NCBI GenBank assembly: GCA_046290435.1
Contig: JBKAGO010000074.1
Location: 62,001 to 126,000, forward strand
Source: CAVQUE01 sp046290435
GTDB lineage: Bacteria > Actinomycetota > Acidimicrobiia > Acidimicrobiales > UBA8592
Length of the DNA: 64,000 nucleotides
Reading direction: 5' to 3'
Shown in pieces: positions 50,705 through 60,677 of this stretch. The position numbers and the translations under genes are program-made. How positions within the stretch are numbered: position 1 is the first letter of the stretch; every line of letters starts with the position of its first letter. The notes beneath the pieces are model-generated. The model did not search any database. It was not told the origin of the DNA and saw nothing but the letters and a program-made list of their open reading frames with translations.

Positions 50705-52465
50705 GTGCCCGACAACCCGTCCGACCAGCTCGACGTCTTCCCGCGTCCCGCCCGCCTCCGGCGCACCGGCTCGCCCGCCCCCGCGGATGCCTCGCCACAG
50801 CTGCTCGCCGACGACAGCCTGGCGCCGCAGTCGTACCGGCTGATCGTCGACGGCGGCATCACCTTGGCCCACGCCGACGACCACGGCCGTCGCTACGGCC
50901 TCGACACCCTGGCCCAGCTCCGGCACAGCCACCCCGACGAGGTGCCGGGACTGGTCATCGACGACGGTCCTGCCTTCGCGGTCCGGGGCTACATGCTCGA
51001 CATCAGCCGCGATCGGGTCCCCACCCTCGCCACGCTCGACCGCCTCGTCGCCATCATGGAGCGGGCGCGGCTCAACCACCTCGAGCTCTACACCGAGCAC
51101 ACCTTCGCCTACCGCGACCACGAGACGGTGTGGCGCAACTCGTCGCCGATGACCGCCGACGACCTGGCGTGGCTCCGGGGCCGCTGCGACGGGGCCGGCA
51201 TCGACCTCGTCGCCAACCAGAACACCTTCGGCCACATGGAGCGATGGCTGCGCCACGACCGCTACGCGCACCGGGCCGAGTCCCCCGCCGGCTTCGAGAT
51301 CGTGCCCGGCGTGGTCCGCCCGCCCAGCACGCTCGCCCCTACACCCGACAACGCGGCGTTCAGCCTGAGGCTGGTGTCGGAGCTGCTCGGGCACTTCGAC
51401 GGCGCCATGGTCAACATCGGCTGCGACGAACCCTTCGAGCTCGGGCTCGGTGCCAGCGCCGACGACGTCGCCCGGCGCGGCAAGGGCACCGTGTACCTCG
51501 AGCACCTGGCCCGGCTGACCGGGCCGCTCACCGCCGAGGGTCGCCGGGTACTGGTGTGGGCCGATGTGTTGCGGCGCGAACCCGAACTGCTCGCCCGTCT
51601 GGACAGCGGCGTCATCCCGGTGGCGTGGAACTACGAGGCCCCGGGCTTCGACACCGGGGCGATCCCGGACTCGGTCCGGGCCGTTCTCGACCGTCTCGGT
51701 GTCGACATCGACGCCATGGCCGGCTTCGAGCCGCTCACCGAGGTGTTCGTGGATTCGGGCACGCCCTTCTGGGTGGCCGGCGGGACATCGACGTGGTGCT
51801 CGGTCGTGGGCCGAATCGACAATGCGGTGGGCAATCTCCTCGACGCCGCGCACGTCGGGTCCCGGCGCGGCGCCGAAGGGCTCCTCGTCACCGACTGGGG
51901 CGACGACGGGCATCTGCAACCGCCGTCGCTCAGCTTCGGGCCCATGCTCTACGGCGGAGCCGTCGCCTGGGATCCGACGGCCAACGCCGACCTCGATGTC
52001 GCCGCCACCCTCGATCGGGTCGCCTTCGACGATGACGCCGGTGTCCTGGGAGCCACCGTCGTCGACCTCGGCTCGGTCTGGTCGACCCTCGGGCAGCGGA
52101 CCTTCAACGCCAGCCCCCTCCACGGGGCTGTCACCGGGGCGGCGACGTTGACGACCGGCGCCCTCGACCCGGATCTGGTGGCCGCAGCGCTCGAGCGCAT
52201 CGAGCACCGCATCGACGATCTGTCCCGGGCCCGGCCGTCCTGTTCCGACGCGGCGACGATCGTGCACGAGCTGACCGTCGCGGCCGGCCTGGCCCGCAAC
52301 GGTGCGGCACGCCTGCTCGGCCACCTCGGCAGTGCGGTCGACCTCGATGTCGACCACGACCTGCGCCGCCTCGTCGACGAACAGCGCGCCGCATGGCTGG
52401 CCCGGGCCCGACCCGGCGGTCTCGACGATGCGGTGGCCCGTCTCGAGGCGATGGCGAACGCCTGA
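50705..52465 (+). CDS. GH20-like glycoside hydrolase
   Basis: A 586-residue cytoplasmic protein. The N-terminal about 90 residues resemble the GH20b domain (YRLIVDGGITLAHADDHGRRYG, then LDTLAQL). A TIM barrel follows, starting at VRGYMLDISRDRVPTLATLD and containing NQNTFGHMERW and VNIGCDEPFELG. That last motif holds the adjacent Asp-Glu pair (about 240-241) that in beta-N-acetylhexosaminidases polarises the substrate acetamide and acts as acid/base. A helical C-terminal domain of about 170 residues ends the protein. Without a signal peptide it would act on imported sugars. The GTG at 50705 follows GGAGGCGAG. Confidence 0.82.
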   Translation: MPDNPSDQLDVFPRPARLRRTGSPAPADASPQLLADDSLAPQSYRLIVDGGITLAHADDHGRRYGLDTLAQLRHSHPDEVPGLVIDDGPAFAVRGYMLDISRDRVPTLATLDRLVAIMERARLNHLELYTEHTFAYRDHETVWRNSSPMTADDLAWLRGRCDGAGIDLVANQNTFGHMERWLRHDRYAHRAESPAGFEIVPGVVRPPSTLAPTPDNAAFSLRLVSELLGHFDGAMVNIGCDEPFELGLGASADDVARRGKGTVYLEHLARLTGPLTAEGRRVLVWADVLRREPELLARLDSGVIPVAWNYEAPGFDTGAIPDSVRAVLDRLGVDIDAMAGFEPLTEVFVDSGTPFWVAGGTSTWCSVVGRIDNAVGNLLDAAHVGSRRGAEGLLVTDWGDDGHLQPPSLSFGPMLYGGAVAWDPTANADLDVAATLDRVAFDDDAGVLGATVVDLGSVWSTLGQRTFNASPLHGAVTGAATLTTGALDPDLVAAALERIEHRIDDLSRARPSCSDAATIVHELTVAAGLARNGAARLLGHLGSAVDLDVDHDLRRLVDEQRAAWLARARPGGLDDAVARLEAMANA

Positions 52466-52508
52466 GAAGCCACCGACCGCCGCAGCACCACCGGGTCGGA
52501 CTCGGAAA

Positions 52509-53390
52509 CTATGCGCGGGCGCCCGCGGACCCTGCCCGGTGGCGCTCGGCGCCGACGTGCTCGGCATCGAACAGCATCAGCGAAGGGTGCTCGGCCGACG
52601 CAGCCGGCTCGTTGCGTGCGTTCTTGTGGCGGTACAGCTCGGCGTCTGCGTTGAGCAGCGCCATCTCGCGGTCGTCGCCGGCGGCGCAGCGGACACGTCC
52701 GATGGTGGCCTCGAACTCGATGCCCTCGAGCTCCAGGCGATGCCGGGTGCCGAGCCCGTCCACGGACCCGGCCCGGGCGACCAGGGCGAACTCGTCGCCG
52801 CCGAGGCGCCCGACGATGCCATCGTCACCGACGGTCGCCTGCAGCCAGTTGGCCACCGTGCGCAGGGCCCGGTCGCCGAAGTCGTGGCCGTGGCGATCGT
52901 TCAGCTGCTTGAAGAGATCGAGGTCGACCATGGCCACATCGACGTCGCCGTCGCCGCCGGCGGTTGACAGCGTGTCGAAGAACCCCCGACGGTTGCGGAT
53001 GCCGGTGAGTGCGTCGGTGACCGACGCCTGGTGCAACAGCCCGGACGCCACGTCGAGCTGGGCCACCAGCCGCATCGTGTACACGAGCGCCGGCGGCGCG
53101 CTGAAGGCGGGGATGATCGTGGAGAGCAGCACCGCCGGCACCCAGTAGTCGGTCTTTTCGAACGCACCCAGCGGCGCGATCACCGCGCACGCCACGGCGA
53201 GCGAGATGACGATGATCACCAGCGTGATCCGTGCGGTGAGGCGGGCTGTGCCGTGTCGGCGCACCTGCTGGAGGAACCAGCGCTCCGACCGCGCCAACAG
53301 CAACTGGTCCTCGGTATGGGTCATGCGCGGGGTGGTGCGCACCCGAGCATCGAAACCCCTGTCGTTCTCGCCATTGCGGATTTTCGCCAT
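52509..53390 (-). CDS. membrane-bound GGDEF protein (putative diguanylate cyclase)
   Basis: A 293-residue protein. Two transmembrane helices lie at about 54-75 and 83-105, and a GGDEF domain runs from about 122, starting with TDALTGIRNRRGFF. The active-site GGDEF is intact at 197-201, and DLDLFKQLNDRHGHDFGD binds metal and substrate. The inhibitory RxxD site five residues before GGDEF is missing (GDDG instead), so product feedback at that site is not expected. The distal end of the domain is shorter than usual. It should make cyclic di-GMP at the membrane. The start at 53390 is supported by a purine-rich GAGAGAG upstream; a later ATG at 53324 is possible. Confidence 0.88.
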   Translation of the reverse strand: MAKIRNGENDRGFDARVRTTPRMTHTEDQLLLARSERWFLQQVRRHGTARLTARITLVIIVISLAVACAVIAPLGAFEKTDYWVPAVLLSTIIPAFSAPPALVYTMRLVAQLDVASGLLHQASVTDALTGIRNRRGFFDTLSTAGGDGDVDVAMVDLDLFKQLNDRHGHDFGDRALRTVANWLQATVGDDGIVGRLGGDEFALVARAGSVDGLGTRHRLELEGIEFEATIGRVRCAAGDDREMALLNADAELYRHKNARNEPAASAEHPSLMLFDAEHVGAERHRAGSAGARA

Positions 53391-53602
53391 GCTCTCTCAT
53401 TCGGAGCCGATCGGGACCTGTTGACGGCGATATCTCTGGTGGGGCCGACGGAATCATCGTTTCGGCGCCACTTCGGGAGGAACAACCCAGCCGTAACCGG
53501 GCCTCCCGACCCATCGGCGACGGCGATGCCTGGGGGCCCGTGGGAAGATTCCCCGGTGCGCCGGCGACGCGTCGGCGCCCTCGGGTGAGGAGGAGAGCGC
53601 CG

Positions 53603-55777
53603 ATGGATTTCCCAGCCGCACGCGAAGCGGTCCGCAACGGCATGGCCGCCGCCGATGCGGCGCGCCGGGTCGTGGACGCGCTGACGCCCGAGGAGCGGTT
53701 GTGGTGCCTCGACGGCGACGCACCGACCTGGGCGGGTCTCGGCTTCCTCGGCGACAACGGCTACCACCTCGACACGTTCACCGCGGCCCGGGTCGAGCGT
53801 GTCGGCCTGCCCGGCGTGCACTTCGCCGACGGTCCGCGCGGATGCGTGATCGCCAACGCGACGGCGTTCCCGGTCTCGATGGCTCGCGGGGCCACCTGGG
53901 ATCCCGGGCTCGAAGAGCGTGTCGGCGACGCCATCGGGCGGGAGCTGCGCGCCGCGGGAGCAACCCTGACCGGGGCGGTCTGCGTCAACCTCCTCCGCCA
54001 CCCCGCCTGGGGCCGCGCCCAGGAGACCTACGGCGAGGACCCCCACCACGTGGGCGAGCTCGGCGCCGCGTTCACGCGGGGCCTGCAGCGCCACGTCATG
54101 GCGTGCGTCAAGCACTTCGCTGCGAACTCGATGGAGAACGCCCGCTTCAGCGTCGACATCGACGTCGACGAGGTCGCCCTCCACGAGGTGTACCTGCCCC
54201 ACTTCCGTCGCATCGTCGACGAGGGCGTCGCGGCGGTCATGACCGCGTACAACTCGGTCAACGGCGAGTGGTGCGGCCAGAGCCACGCGCTGATCGCCGA
54301 CATCCTGCGAGGCGAATGGGGGTTCGAGGGGTTCGTCATCAGCGACTGGATCTTCGGGCTGCGCGACGGGGCCACCTCGGTCGCCGCGGGGCTCGACATC
54401 GAGATGCCCTACCGCATGGTCCGCAGCGAGAGCCTCCCTGCAGCACTCGAGGCGGGTGAGATCTCATGGGACGACGTCGACGCGGCGGCGGCCCGCATCG
54501 TCGCCACGTTGCTGCGCTTCGACGTGGTGCTCTCGGCGCCTGCCCCGCCTCGGGATCTGCTCGGCGCACCCGAACACCGGGCGTTGGCCCGCGAGGTCGC
54601 GGCGCGCTCGGTGGTGCTGTTGAAGAACGACATCGTCGAAGGCACCGCGGTCCTGCCGATCGATCCCGGCGCCACCGTCGCGGTGGTCGGGCCGTTGGCG
54701 GATCGTGTCAACCTCGGCGACGGCGGCTCCAGCGACGTGTGGGACCTCGAGTGCGTCACCGTGCTCGACGGCATGGCCGGCGCCTTCGCATCGGTCCGCC
54801 ACGACGACGGCAGCGACCCCGAACGCGCCGCCCGGATCGCCGCCGAGGCGGACGCCGCCGTGGTGGTCGTGGGCTACACCTACCTCGACGAGGGCGAGTA
54901 CATCGGCCCGACCGCCACGGACCTCGCGGCGCTCTTCCCTGCCGCCGACGAGCCCGACGTCGCCGAGCGTTTCGCCGCCCGTATCGCCGACCTGCCACCC
55001 ACCGTCCGACCGGACTGGCACAGCGAACGCACCCGGGGGTTCAGCGTCGGCGGCGACCGCCGCAGTCTGCGGCTCCACGACAGCGACGTTGCCCTGATCC
55101 GGGCGGTGGTCGCCGCCAACCCCCGGACCGTCGTGGTGATCCAGGCCGGCAGCGCCGTCGTCGTCGACGAGTGGGTCGACGCCGTCCCTGCCCTCGCCCA
55201 GGCATGGTACGGCGGCTGCCAGGCGGGCCCGGGACTCGCCGACGTCCTGAGCGGCGCCGTCGACCCCTCGGGACGCCTCCCCTTCAGCGTCCCCCGCCAC
55301 GAGGAGCACCTGCCGGCCTTCGACGCCGACGCCACCTCGTTCCGCTACGACCGCTGGCACGGCTGGTGGCATCTCGGACGAACGGGCAACGAGGCCGCGT
55401 TCGCGTTCGGCTACGGCCTGTCGTACACGACCTTCGAGCTGACGGGCTCCGAGGTCCGCCTCGCAGGCGACACCATCGAGGTCCGGGCCACGGTCGCCAA
55501 CACAGGCGATCGAGACGGCGCCGACGTCATCCAGGTCTATGCAGAGCTCGCCGACCCCGAGGCGCCGCCGCGGTTGGTGGGTTTCGCCCGGGTCGAGATC
55601 CCGGCCGGAGGTGTCGGCACCGTCGACATCGACGTGCCGCTGGCTGCGCTCGCCACCCGCGACCCCGACGGGCACCGCTGGCAGGCTCCGGCAGGCGATC
55701 ACCGGATCGTCGTCTCGCGCTTCGCCGGCGACCCGGCAGCGCGCCGCCACGACGTCGCCGTCGAACGTCAGGGCTGA
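53603..55777 (+). CDS. GH3 glycoside hydrolase (beta-glucosidase-like)
   Basis: A 724-residue protein with the GH3 three-part layout. The N-terminal barrel carries GVHFADGPRG, KHFAANSMENAR and GFVISDWIFG, whose Asp (about residue 248) is the nucleophile. The alpha/beta sandwich starts at VLLKNDIVEGTAVLPI and includes VVVVGYTYLDEGEY; the acid/base Glu is probably within or near this stretch. A C-terminal fibronectin type III-like domain (VRATVANTGDRDGADVIQVY) closes it. There is no signal peptide. It probably releases glucose or xylose from oligosaccharides inside the cell. GAGGAGGAG precedes the ATG. With the GH20-like gene it gives a small carbohydrate-use neighbourhood. Confidence 0.92.
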   Translation: MDFPAAREAVRNGMAAADAARRVVDALTPEERLWCLDGDAPTWAGLGFLGDNGYHLDTFTAARVERVGLPGVHFADGPRGCVIANATAFPVSMARGATWDPGLEERVGDAIGRELRAAGATLTGAVCVNLLRHPAWGRAQETYGEDPHHVGELGAAFTRGLQRHVMACVKHFAANSMENARFSVDIDVDEVALHEVYLPHFRRIVDEGVAAVMTAYNSVNGEWCGQSHALIADILRGEWGFEGFVISDWIFGLRDGATSVAAGLDIEMPYRMVRSESLPAALEAGEISWDDVDAAAARIVATLLRFDVVLSAPAPPRDLLGAPEHRALAREVAARSVVLLKNDIVEGTAVLPIDPGATVAVVGPLADRVNLGDGGSSDVWDLECVTVLDGMAGAFASVRHDDGSDPERAARIAAEADAAVVVVGYTYLDEGEYIGPTATDLAALFPAADEPDVAERFAARIADLPPTVRPDWHSERTRGFSVGGDRRSLRLHDSDVALIRAVVAANPRTVVVIQAGSAVVVDEWVDAVPALAQAWYGGCQAGPGLADVLSGAVDPSGRLPFSVPRHEEHLPAFDADATSFRYDRWHGWWHLGRTGNEAAFAFGYGLSYTTFELTGSEVRLAGDTIEVRATVANTGDRDGADVIQVYAELADPEAPPRLVGFARVEIPAGGVGTVDIDVPLAALATRDPDGHRWQAPAGDHRIVVSRFAGDPAARRHDVAVERQG

Positions 55778-55936
55778 TCCGCGTGGGCCCCCGGGCCCAC
55801 AACGGGGTAGGTGATAGTCCCCAATCGGGTCTCGGACCATCGAGTCCGCGCTCGATCGCGCCGAAGGGGCCGGGCCCCAGGGCATCCGTGGCTCGCCGCC
55901 CGGTCGCCCGATCGCCCCGCAGAAGCGCAGACGACG

Positions 55937-58900
55937 ATGACCTCATTCACCGGCGGCCGCACGGCACGCATCACCACGATGGTCGCGGCCGTCGCGCTTC
56001 TCGGATCGGGGTGCGGCCTCGTCGGATCGCCTTCCGAGGACGCCGCCGCAGCCGCAGTCGTCGACGAAGAGTTCATGGAGACCGTCAAGACCTGGGACGA
56101 CGGCCTCGAGCGGTTCGTCGTGACCGCACCCCCATCCGCCAACGGCGGCTCCGGCGACGGCTACAGCGTCGGCGTCGGATCGGCCAGCCTCGTGCGCGCT
56201 GCCCTGGCGAGGCAGAACGACCCGTCCATCGAGCGGGTGGAGATCATCGGCCCCGACGGCAGTGTCACCCGAACCAGGATCTCGCTGCCGGTCACCTGGG
56301 CCCAGCCCCGGACCCCTGCCGAGGAGCGCTTCGAAGCGGCATTGCCCTCGGGTGTGCACCTGGCGCGTACCGCCGACGGGCGCCTCATCGGCAAGGGCGT
56401 CGACGGGACGTTCCACGATCCCGGCATCGTCGTCGACGACATCACGCCCGCCGATCCGCCCGAGGCGACCCCGACCGATGCCCCGCCGGCCGAGGCACCG
56501 ACCCCCGAGGCACCGACCCCCGACAGCGCCGCAGCCGACCCCGCGGTCGACCCGACAGCCGAGCCGACCGTCCTCGGCGACACCGAGCCGGTCGACACCG
56601 TCGTCACCGGTCCGGTGCCCGGCGAGGACGCCGCCTTCATCGCAGCGCTCGTCGAGACCGGCCTGTTCGCCGAGATCCTGCCCCTCGGCGGCGGCATGGC
56701 CGGCGTGGCCACCAGCGCGGACGAGGCGACGGTGCGTGCCCTCGGTGCCGTCGGTGAGGTGGCGGTCGACGTGCCCCTGGAGTTCGGGTCGTCGGACCCC
56801 CACCTGGCACGGCAGTGGGCCCTCGACAACACCGGCGCCGGAGCACAGGCCGCCGGAGTTCCGGGTGTCGTCGACGCCGACATGGACGTCCCGGCAGCGT
56901 GGTCGGTCGCCCGTGGCGACGACGTCGTCGTCGCGGTCATCGACTCCGGGATCGACCTCACCCATCCGGACTTCGCCGGGCAGCTCTGGACCAACGACGA
57001 CGAGATCTGCGGCAACGGCGTCGACGACGACGGGAACGGGTTCGTCGACGACTGCAACGGCTGGGACTTCGGCCTCAACGACAACGACCCCTCCTCGGAC
57101 GCCGAGGACCCGGTCCGCAACCACGGCAACCACGTGGCCGGCATCATCGCCGCCGGCGCCGACAACGGTGTCGGTATCGCCGGGGTCGCACCCGGCGCGA
57201 AGATCATGCCCATCAAGGTGTCGCGCCGAGGTGGTATAGCCATGTCGTGGGCTGCGGCGGCGGTCGACTACGCCGTCGCCAACGGCGCCGACGTCATCAA
57301 CATGTCGCTGTCGACAGCGCCGTATCAGCCTCGATCAGCAGCCGAGCCCTTCGAGAACGCGTTCGCGACAGCCGCGGCCAACGACGTCGTCATCGTCGTC
57401 GGGTCGGGCAACATCGGCGCCGTCATCGGCGAGAACGACACGTCGTCGTGGCCGGCCGGATTCGCCGGGATCTACGACAACGTGATCGCCGCCGGGGCCA
57501 CCACCAACAGCGACCGTCGGGCTTCGTGGTCGAACCATGGCCCCGGCATCACCGTCTATGCACCGGGGTCGCACATCTATTCGACGCTGCACGGCGGCTC
57601 CTACGGGTTCATGTCCGGCACCTCCATGGCCGCGCCGAACGTCGCCGGCGCCGCGGCGGTGCTGCTGTCGTCGGGCCAGGTGAGCTCCGCCGGCGAGCTG
57701 CGCGCCCGCCTCACCGCCACCGTCGACGAGGTCGAGGGCCTCGGGCGCGTCAACCTGGCAGCGGCCGTCGGTGCCTCCGAGGCCTCGTCAGGCGCCCTGT
57801 CCATGCGGGTCGACGGGTTGGACACCCTGACGCCGGATGCCCCCGGCCCGTTCACCGCTGCCCTGGCGGCGCCCATGGAGGGCGACGGCTCGATCCGGTT
57901 CTCGGTGGCGACGGTCGAAGCCGGCCAGGTCCTGGCCGTCACCGGTCTGGCGGCCCGCATCGGCGGATCCGACCGCATGACCGACGACGCCGGGGCATTC
58001 GCGCCCGTGCCCGTCGAGGGCGCCCGCCTGAGCGGCGACGGCCACGTCGTCGAGTTCGAGTCGACCTTCCCTGCGGGACAATACGCCCTCATCGCCGAGC
58101 TCCTCGATGGCAGCGGCGGCGCGATCTCGCCGCCGATGGCGGTGTTCTTCGCCGTCGCCGAACCCGGGGCGCCCAGCTCGCCCGCCGCGACGCAACCACC
58201 TGCGGCAACCGACGATCCACCGGCCACGGGTGGCTCCGATGCAGGCTCCGCCGGTGGCGGAGCGACGGCATCCGACGGCGGCGCCGGATCGCCCAGCCCG
58301 ACCGCGCCCGAGGCCCCGAGCGGCAGCGGCGGGGACCCCACGGCCCCGACGAACCGGCCGAGCACCGGCACCCCCGCCGCCACCGGTTCCAGCCCGACGA
58401 CTCCACGCACGCCCGATGCCGGCGGTTCGGTCACGACCGACGCCCCCGGCGCCGCCACCAACGGCTCGTCGCCGACGGCTCCGAGCAGCCCGTCCGGCCC
58501 GTCGTCGCCGAGTACGCCTGCAACCCCGACGCGTCCCCCCACGCCCACGGATCGGCAGCCGACGACGTCGGGCGGCACAGGAGCCGGAACAGGTGACGGC
58601 GGCAGCGCCGACGAGACCATCCCACTCCCCCCGGCTCCCGAGCCCGTGGAATCCGGCGAGTGGGCCCTCACCGCGCTGTCGCCGCGGACCGGACCGGTTA
58701 CCGGCGGCACCACGATTGCGTTGTCGGGCCGGTTCCCCACCGGGGTCGACATCAACGTGTGGTTCGGCGAGCGCAACGTCCAGACACGGACCTTCTCACC
58801 TTCGCAGCTGTTGGTGACCGTGCCCTCGAGTTTGCAACCCGGCACCGTCGACGTATCCGTGCGCTTCAACCGCAGCGGGCCGTTGATGCTGCTGCTCGAG

Positions 58901-59308
58901 GACGGCTACACCTACCAACCCGACGGCGGCGCCGTCACGCCGAGCGGTCCGGGCGCCGCATCGGGCACGTCGTCGGGCTCCACGTCGAGCTCGTCGAGCT
59001 CGACGAGCAGCGACACGACCAGCCCGCCGCGCCGTTCGGGCAGCGATGGCTCGGGCGCGGGTTCGACCGACGGGAACACGCCATCGCCAACGCCGCCGCC
59101 GAGCACCCCGACCGACCCGGGCACCCCACCCCCATCGGGTGGCGGCGGGTCCGGCGCCACGCCGGGGACCTCCACCCCACCACGAGTCAGCGTGAACCGC
59201 GGCACGGTCGTGTTGCGTCCGGCCCCGGCGGGTTCGCCCATCGCGGGACTGTCCTCGCAACGGTGGTCGACGCCGTGCTCGGCATCGTGCTCTGCGGTGT
59301 CGCTGTAG
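55937..59308 (+). CDS. secreted S8 subtilase lipoprotein with IPT/TIG domain
   Basis: A 1123-residue lipoprotein (lipobox LGSGC, near residue 26). After a Pro/Ala/Thr-rich stretch and a propeptide-like region (about 210-290), the subtilisin domain spans about 315-620. It has Asp336 in VIDSGIDLTHPDFAG, His396 in HGNHVAG, the oxyanion Asn in GSGNIG, and Ser563 in GTSMAAPN. A beta-rich domain follows, then about 130 residues rich in Pro, Thr, Ser and Gly, an IPT/TIG domain (SPRTGPVTGGTTIALSGRFP, about 912-995) and a second low-complexity tail. The last about 35 residues are unusual, with Cys and Trp. It is a cell-surface serine protease; the target is unknown. Confidence 0.9.
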   Translation: MTSFTGGRTARITTMVAAVALLGSGCGLVGSPSEDAAAAAVVDEEFMETVKTWDDGLERFVVTAPPSANGGSGDGYSVGVGSASLVRAALARQNDPSIERVEIIGPDGSVTRTRISLPVTWAQPRTPAEERFEAALPSGVHLARTADGRLIGKGVDGTFHDPGIVVDDITPADPPEATPTDAPPAEAPTPEAPTPDSAAADPAVDPTAEPTVLGDTEPVDTVVTGPVPGEDAAFIAALVETGLFAEILPLGGGMAGVATSADEATVRALGAVGEVAVDVPLEFGSSDPHLARQWALDNTGAGAQAAGVPGVVDADMDVPAAWSVARGDDVVVAVIDSGIDLTHPDFAGQLWTNDDEICGNGVDDDGNGFVDDCNGWDFGLNDNDPSSDAEDPVRNHGNHVAGIIAAGADNGVGIAGVAPGAKIMPIKVSRRGGIAMSWAAAAVDYAVANGADVINMSLSTAPYQPRSAAEPFENAFATAAANDVVIVVGSGNIGAVIGENDTSSWPAGFAGIYDNVIAAGATTNSDRRASWSNHGPGITVYAPGSHIYSTLHGGSYGFMSGTSMAAPNVAGAAAVLLSSGQVSSAGELRARLTATVDEVEGLGRVNLAAAVGASEASSGALSMRVDGLDTLTPDAPGPFTAALAAPMEGDGSIRFSVATVEAGQVLAVTGLAARIGGSDRMTDDAGAFAPVPVEGARLSGDGHVVEFESTFPAGQYALIAELLDGSGGAISPPMAVFFAVAEPGAPSSPAATQPPAATDDPPATGGSDAGSAGGGATASDGGAGSPSPTAPEAPSGSGGDPTAPTNRPSTGTPAATGSSPTTPRTPDAGGSVTTDAPGAATNGSSPTAPSSPSGPSSPSTPATPTRPPTPTDRQPTTSGGTGAGTGDGGSADETIPLPPAPEPVESGEWALTALSPRTGPVTGGTTIALSGRFPTGVDINVWFGERNVQTRTFSPSQLLVTVPSSLQPGTVDVSVRFNRSGPLMLLLEDGYTYQPDGGAVTPSGPGAASGTSSGSTSSSSSSTSSDTTSPPRRSGSDGSGAGSTDGNTPSPTPPPSTPTDPGTPPPSGGGGSGATPGTSTPPRVSVNRGTVVLRPAPAGSPIAGLSSQRWSTPCSASCSAVSL

Positions 59309-59454
59309 CCATCCCCCCGTCGAGACCGCGCGTCCCCGACGCGGTCGGCCAGGCCGCCCGGCGGACCTGCGCCCGTCCACGCACGAGGTGACATTCGCCC
59401 CTGAACCAACCTGCCCGGCGCGCTCCACGATGGGCAGGGAGGCGAGGTGCGACG

Positions 59455-59562
59455 ATGACGACCGAGCACGATCATCTGATCTGGCTGCGTCGGCACGTCC
59501 TCGAACCGGGCGACGACCATCGCCTTCGTGTGCCGGCACCGGCGCCGGAGGACCAGCGGTGA
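59455..59562 (+). CDS. possible 35-codon protein coupled to the FtsX-like permease
   Basis: An ATG at 59455 with GGGAGGCGAGG about eight bases upstream opens a 35-residue frame (MTTEHDHLIWLRRHVLEP at the start, APAPEDQR at the end). Its TGA overlaps the GTG of the permease gene by four bases (GTGA at 59559-59562), the same coupling used throughout the window. It may be a genuine small protein, or a leader that helps start permease translation. The family is unknown, and the only support is the ribosome-binding site and the overlap. Confidence 0.4.
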   Translation: MTTEHDHLIWLRRHVLEPGDDHRLRVPAPAPEDQR

Positions 59563-60677
59563 GCTTCTTCGTCCTGATCCTCCACAACGTCCGCATCAAG
59601 CCCGTGCGCTCTGTGCTGACTGCGGCGGCGGTGGCGATGGGAGTCGGCGCGGCGATCACGATCGGCATCGTCACCCACAGCCTGCGCGAGACCGCGATCC
59701 AGGTCCTGCAGGTCGGCCAGGCCGACTTCACGATCTCCCAGGAAGGTGTCACCGACGTGCTCGACAGCGCCATCGACGAACAGGAGCTGGAGCTCCTGCG
59801 CGAGACCCCGGGGGTTGCTGCGGTCACCGGCGTCCTCGTCCGACCGATCGAGCTCGACGCCGAGAACCCGTTCTTCCTGCGGATCGGGATCGACCCGGCG
59901 CAGCTCGAGGAGTTCGGGGTGCGCGTCGTGGAGGGCCGGGCCTTCACCGCCACCGCCGACGACGAGATCATGCTGGGCTACCGTGCCGCCGGGAACCTCG
60001 ACCGGGCCGTGGGCGACGAGATCCTGGTCGGCGACGACCGCTACCGGATCGTCGGCCTGTTCGCCACCGGCCAGGCATTCGGCGACTCGGCGTCGATGCT
60101 GCCGCTGGTGGAGCTCCAGGCCCAGCAGCGCCGCCCCGGCGCCGTCACGCTCGCGTTCGTCCGCACCGAACCCGACGTCGAGGTCGACGGTGTGCGCGAG
60201 GCGATAGAGGACGAGTTCCCCCAGCTCGTCACCGTGCGGACCGCCGAGGAGTTCGGCCGCGCCGACCGCAACCTGGCGCTGCTGACCGCCGCCGACGATG
60301 CGGCGACGATCGTGGCGCTCGTGTTCGGCGTCGTCATCGTCACCAACACGATGCTGCTGACGTTCACCGAGCGCATGCGCGAGTTCGGCATCCTGCGCTC
60401 GATCGGGTGGTCGCGCCGGCGGATGGTTGCGATGGTGGTGGGCGAGACCCTCGTCATCAGCCTGGCCGGCGCGGTGCTGGGCGTGGCGCTGTCGTTCGTC
60501 GCCGTGGAGATCCTGCAGGAGATCGGATCGTTGCGTGGCGTCCTGGATCCCGACTACACCGCTGCGGTGTTCTGGCGGGCGCTGGGCACCGCCGTGGGCA
60601 TCGGGTTCCTCGGGGCGCAGTACCCCGCAGCGCGGGCGGCGTTCCTGCCGCCGTTGGAGGCGTTGCGCCGTGAATGA
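59559..60677 (+). CDS. FtsX/MacB-type ABC permease
   Basis: A 372-residue permease. It has the four-helix FtsX arrangement: a first helix in VRSVLTAAAVAMGVGAAITI, an extracytoplasmic MacB_PCD-like domain at about residues 45-240, and three helices at the C-terminus, with ALVFGVVIVTNTMLLTFTERMREFGILRSIGWSRRRM as the typical second and coupling-helix region (cited here as a landmark, about 255-290). Such permeases are mechanotransmitters or lipoprotein/peptide exporters rather than channels. The GTG at 59559 follows GGAGG. The ATPase gene overlaps its end by eight bases. Confidence 0.88.
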   Translation: MSFFVLILHNVRIKPVRSVLTAAAVAMGVGAAITIGIVTHSLRETAIQVLQVGQADFTISQEGVTDVLDSAIDEQELELLRETPGVAAVTGVLVRPIELDAENPFFLRIGIDPAQLEEFGVRVVEGRAFTATADDEIMLGYRAAGNLDRAVGDEILVGDDRYRIVGLFATGQAFGDSASMLPLVELQAQQRRPGAVTLAFVRTEPDVEVDGVREAIEDEFPQLVTVRTAEEFGRADRNLALLTAADDAATIVALVFGVVIVTNTMLLTFTERMREFGILRSIGWSRRRMVAMVVGETLVISLAGAVLGVALSFVAVEILQEIGSLRGVLDPDYTAAVFWRALGTAVGIGFLGAQYPAARAAFLPPLEALRRE

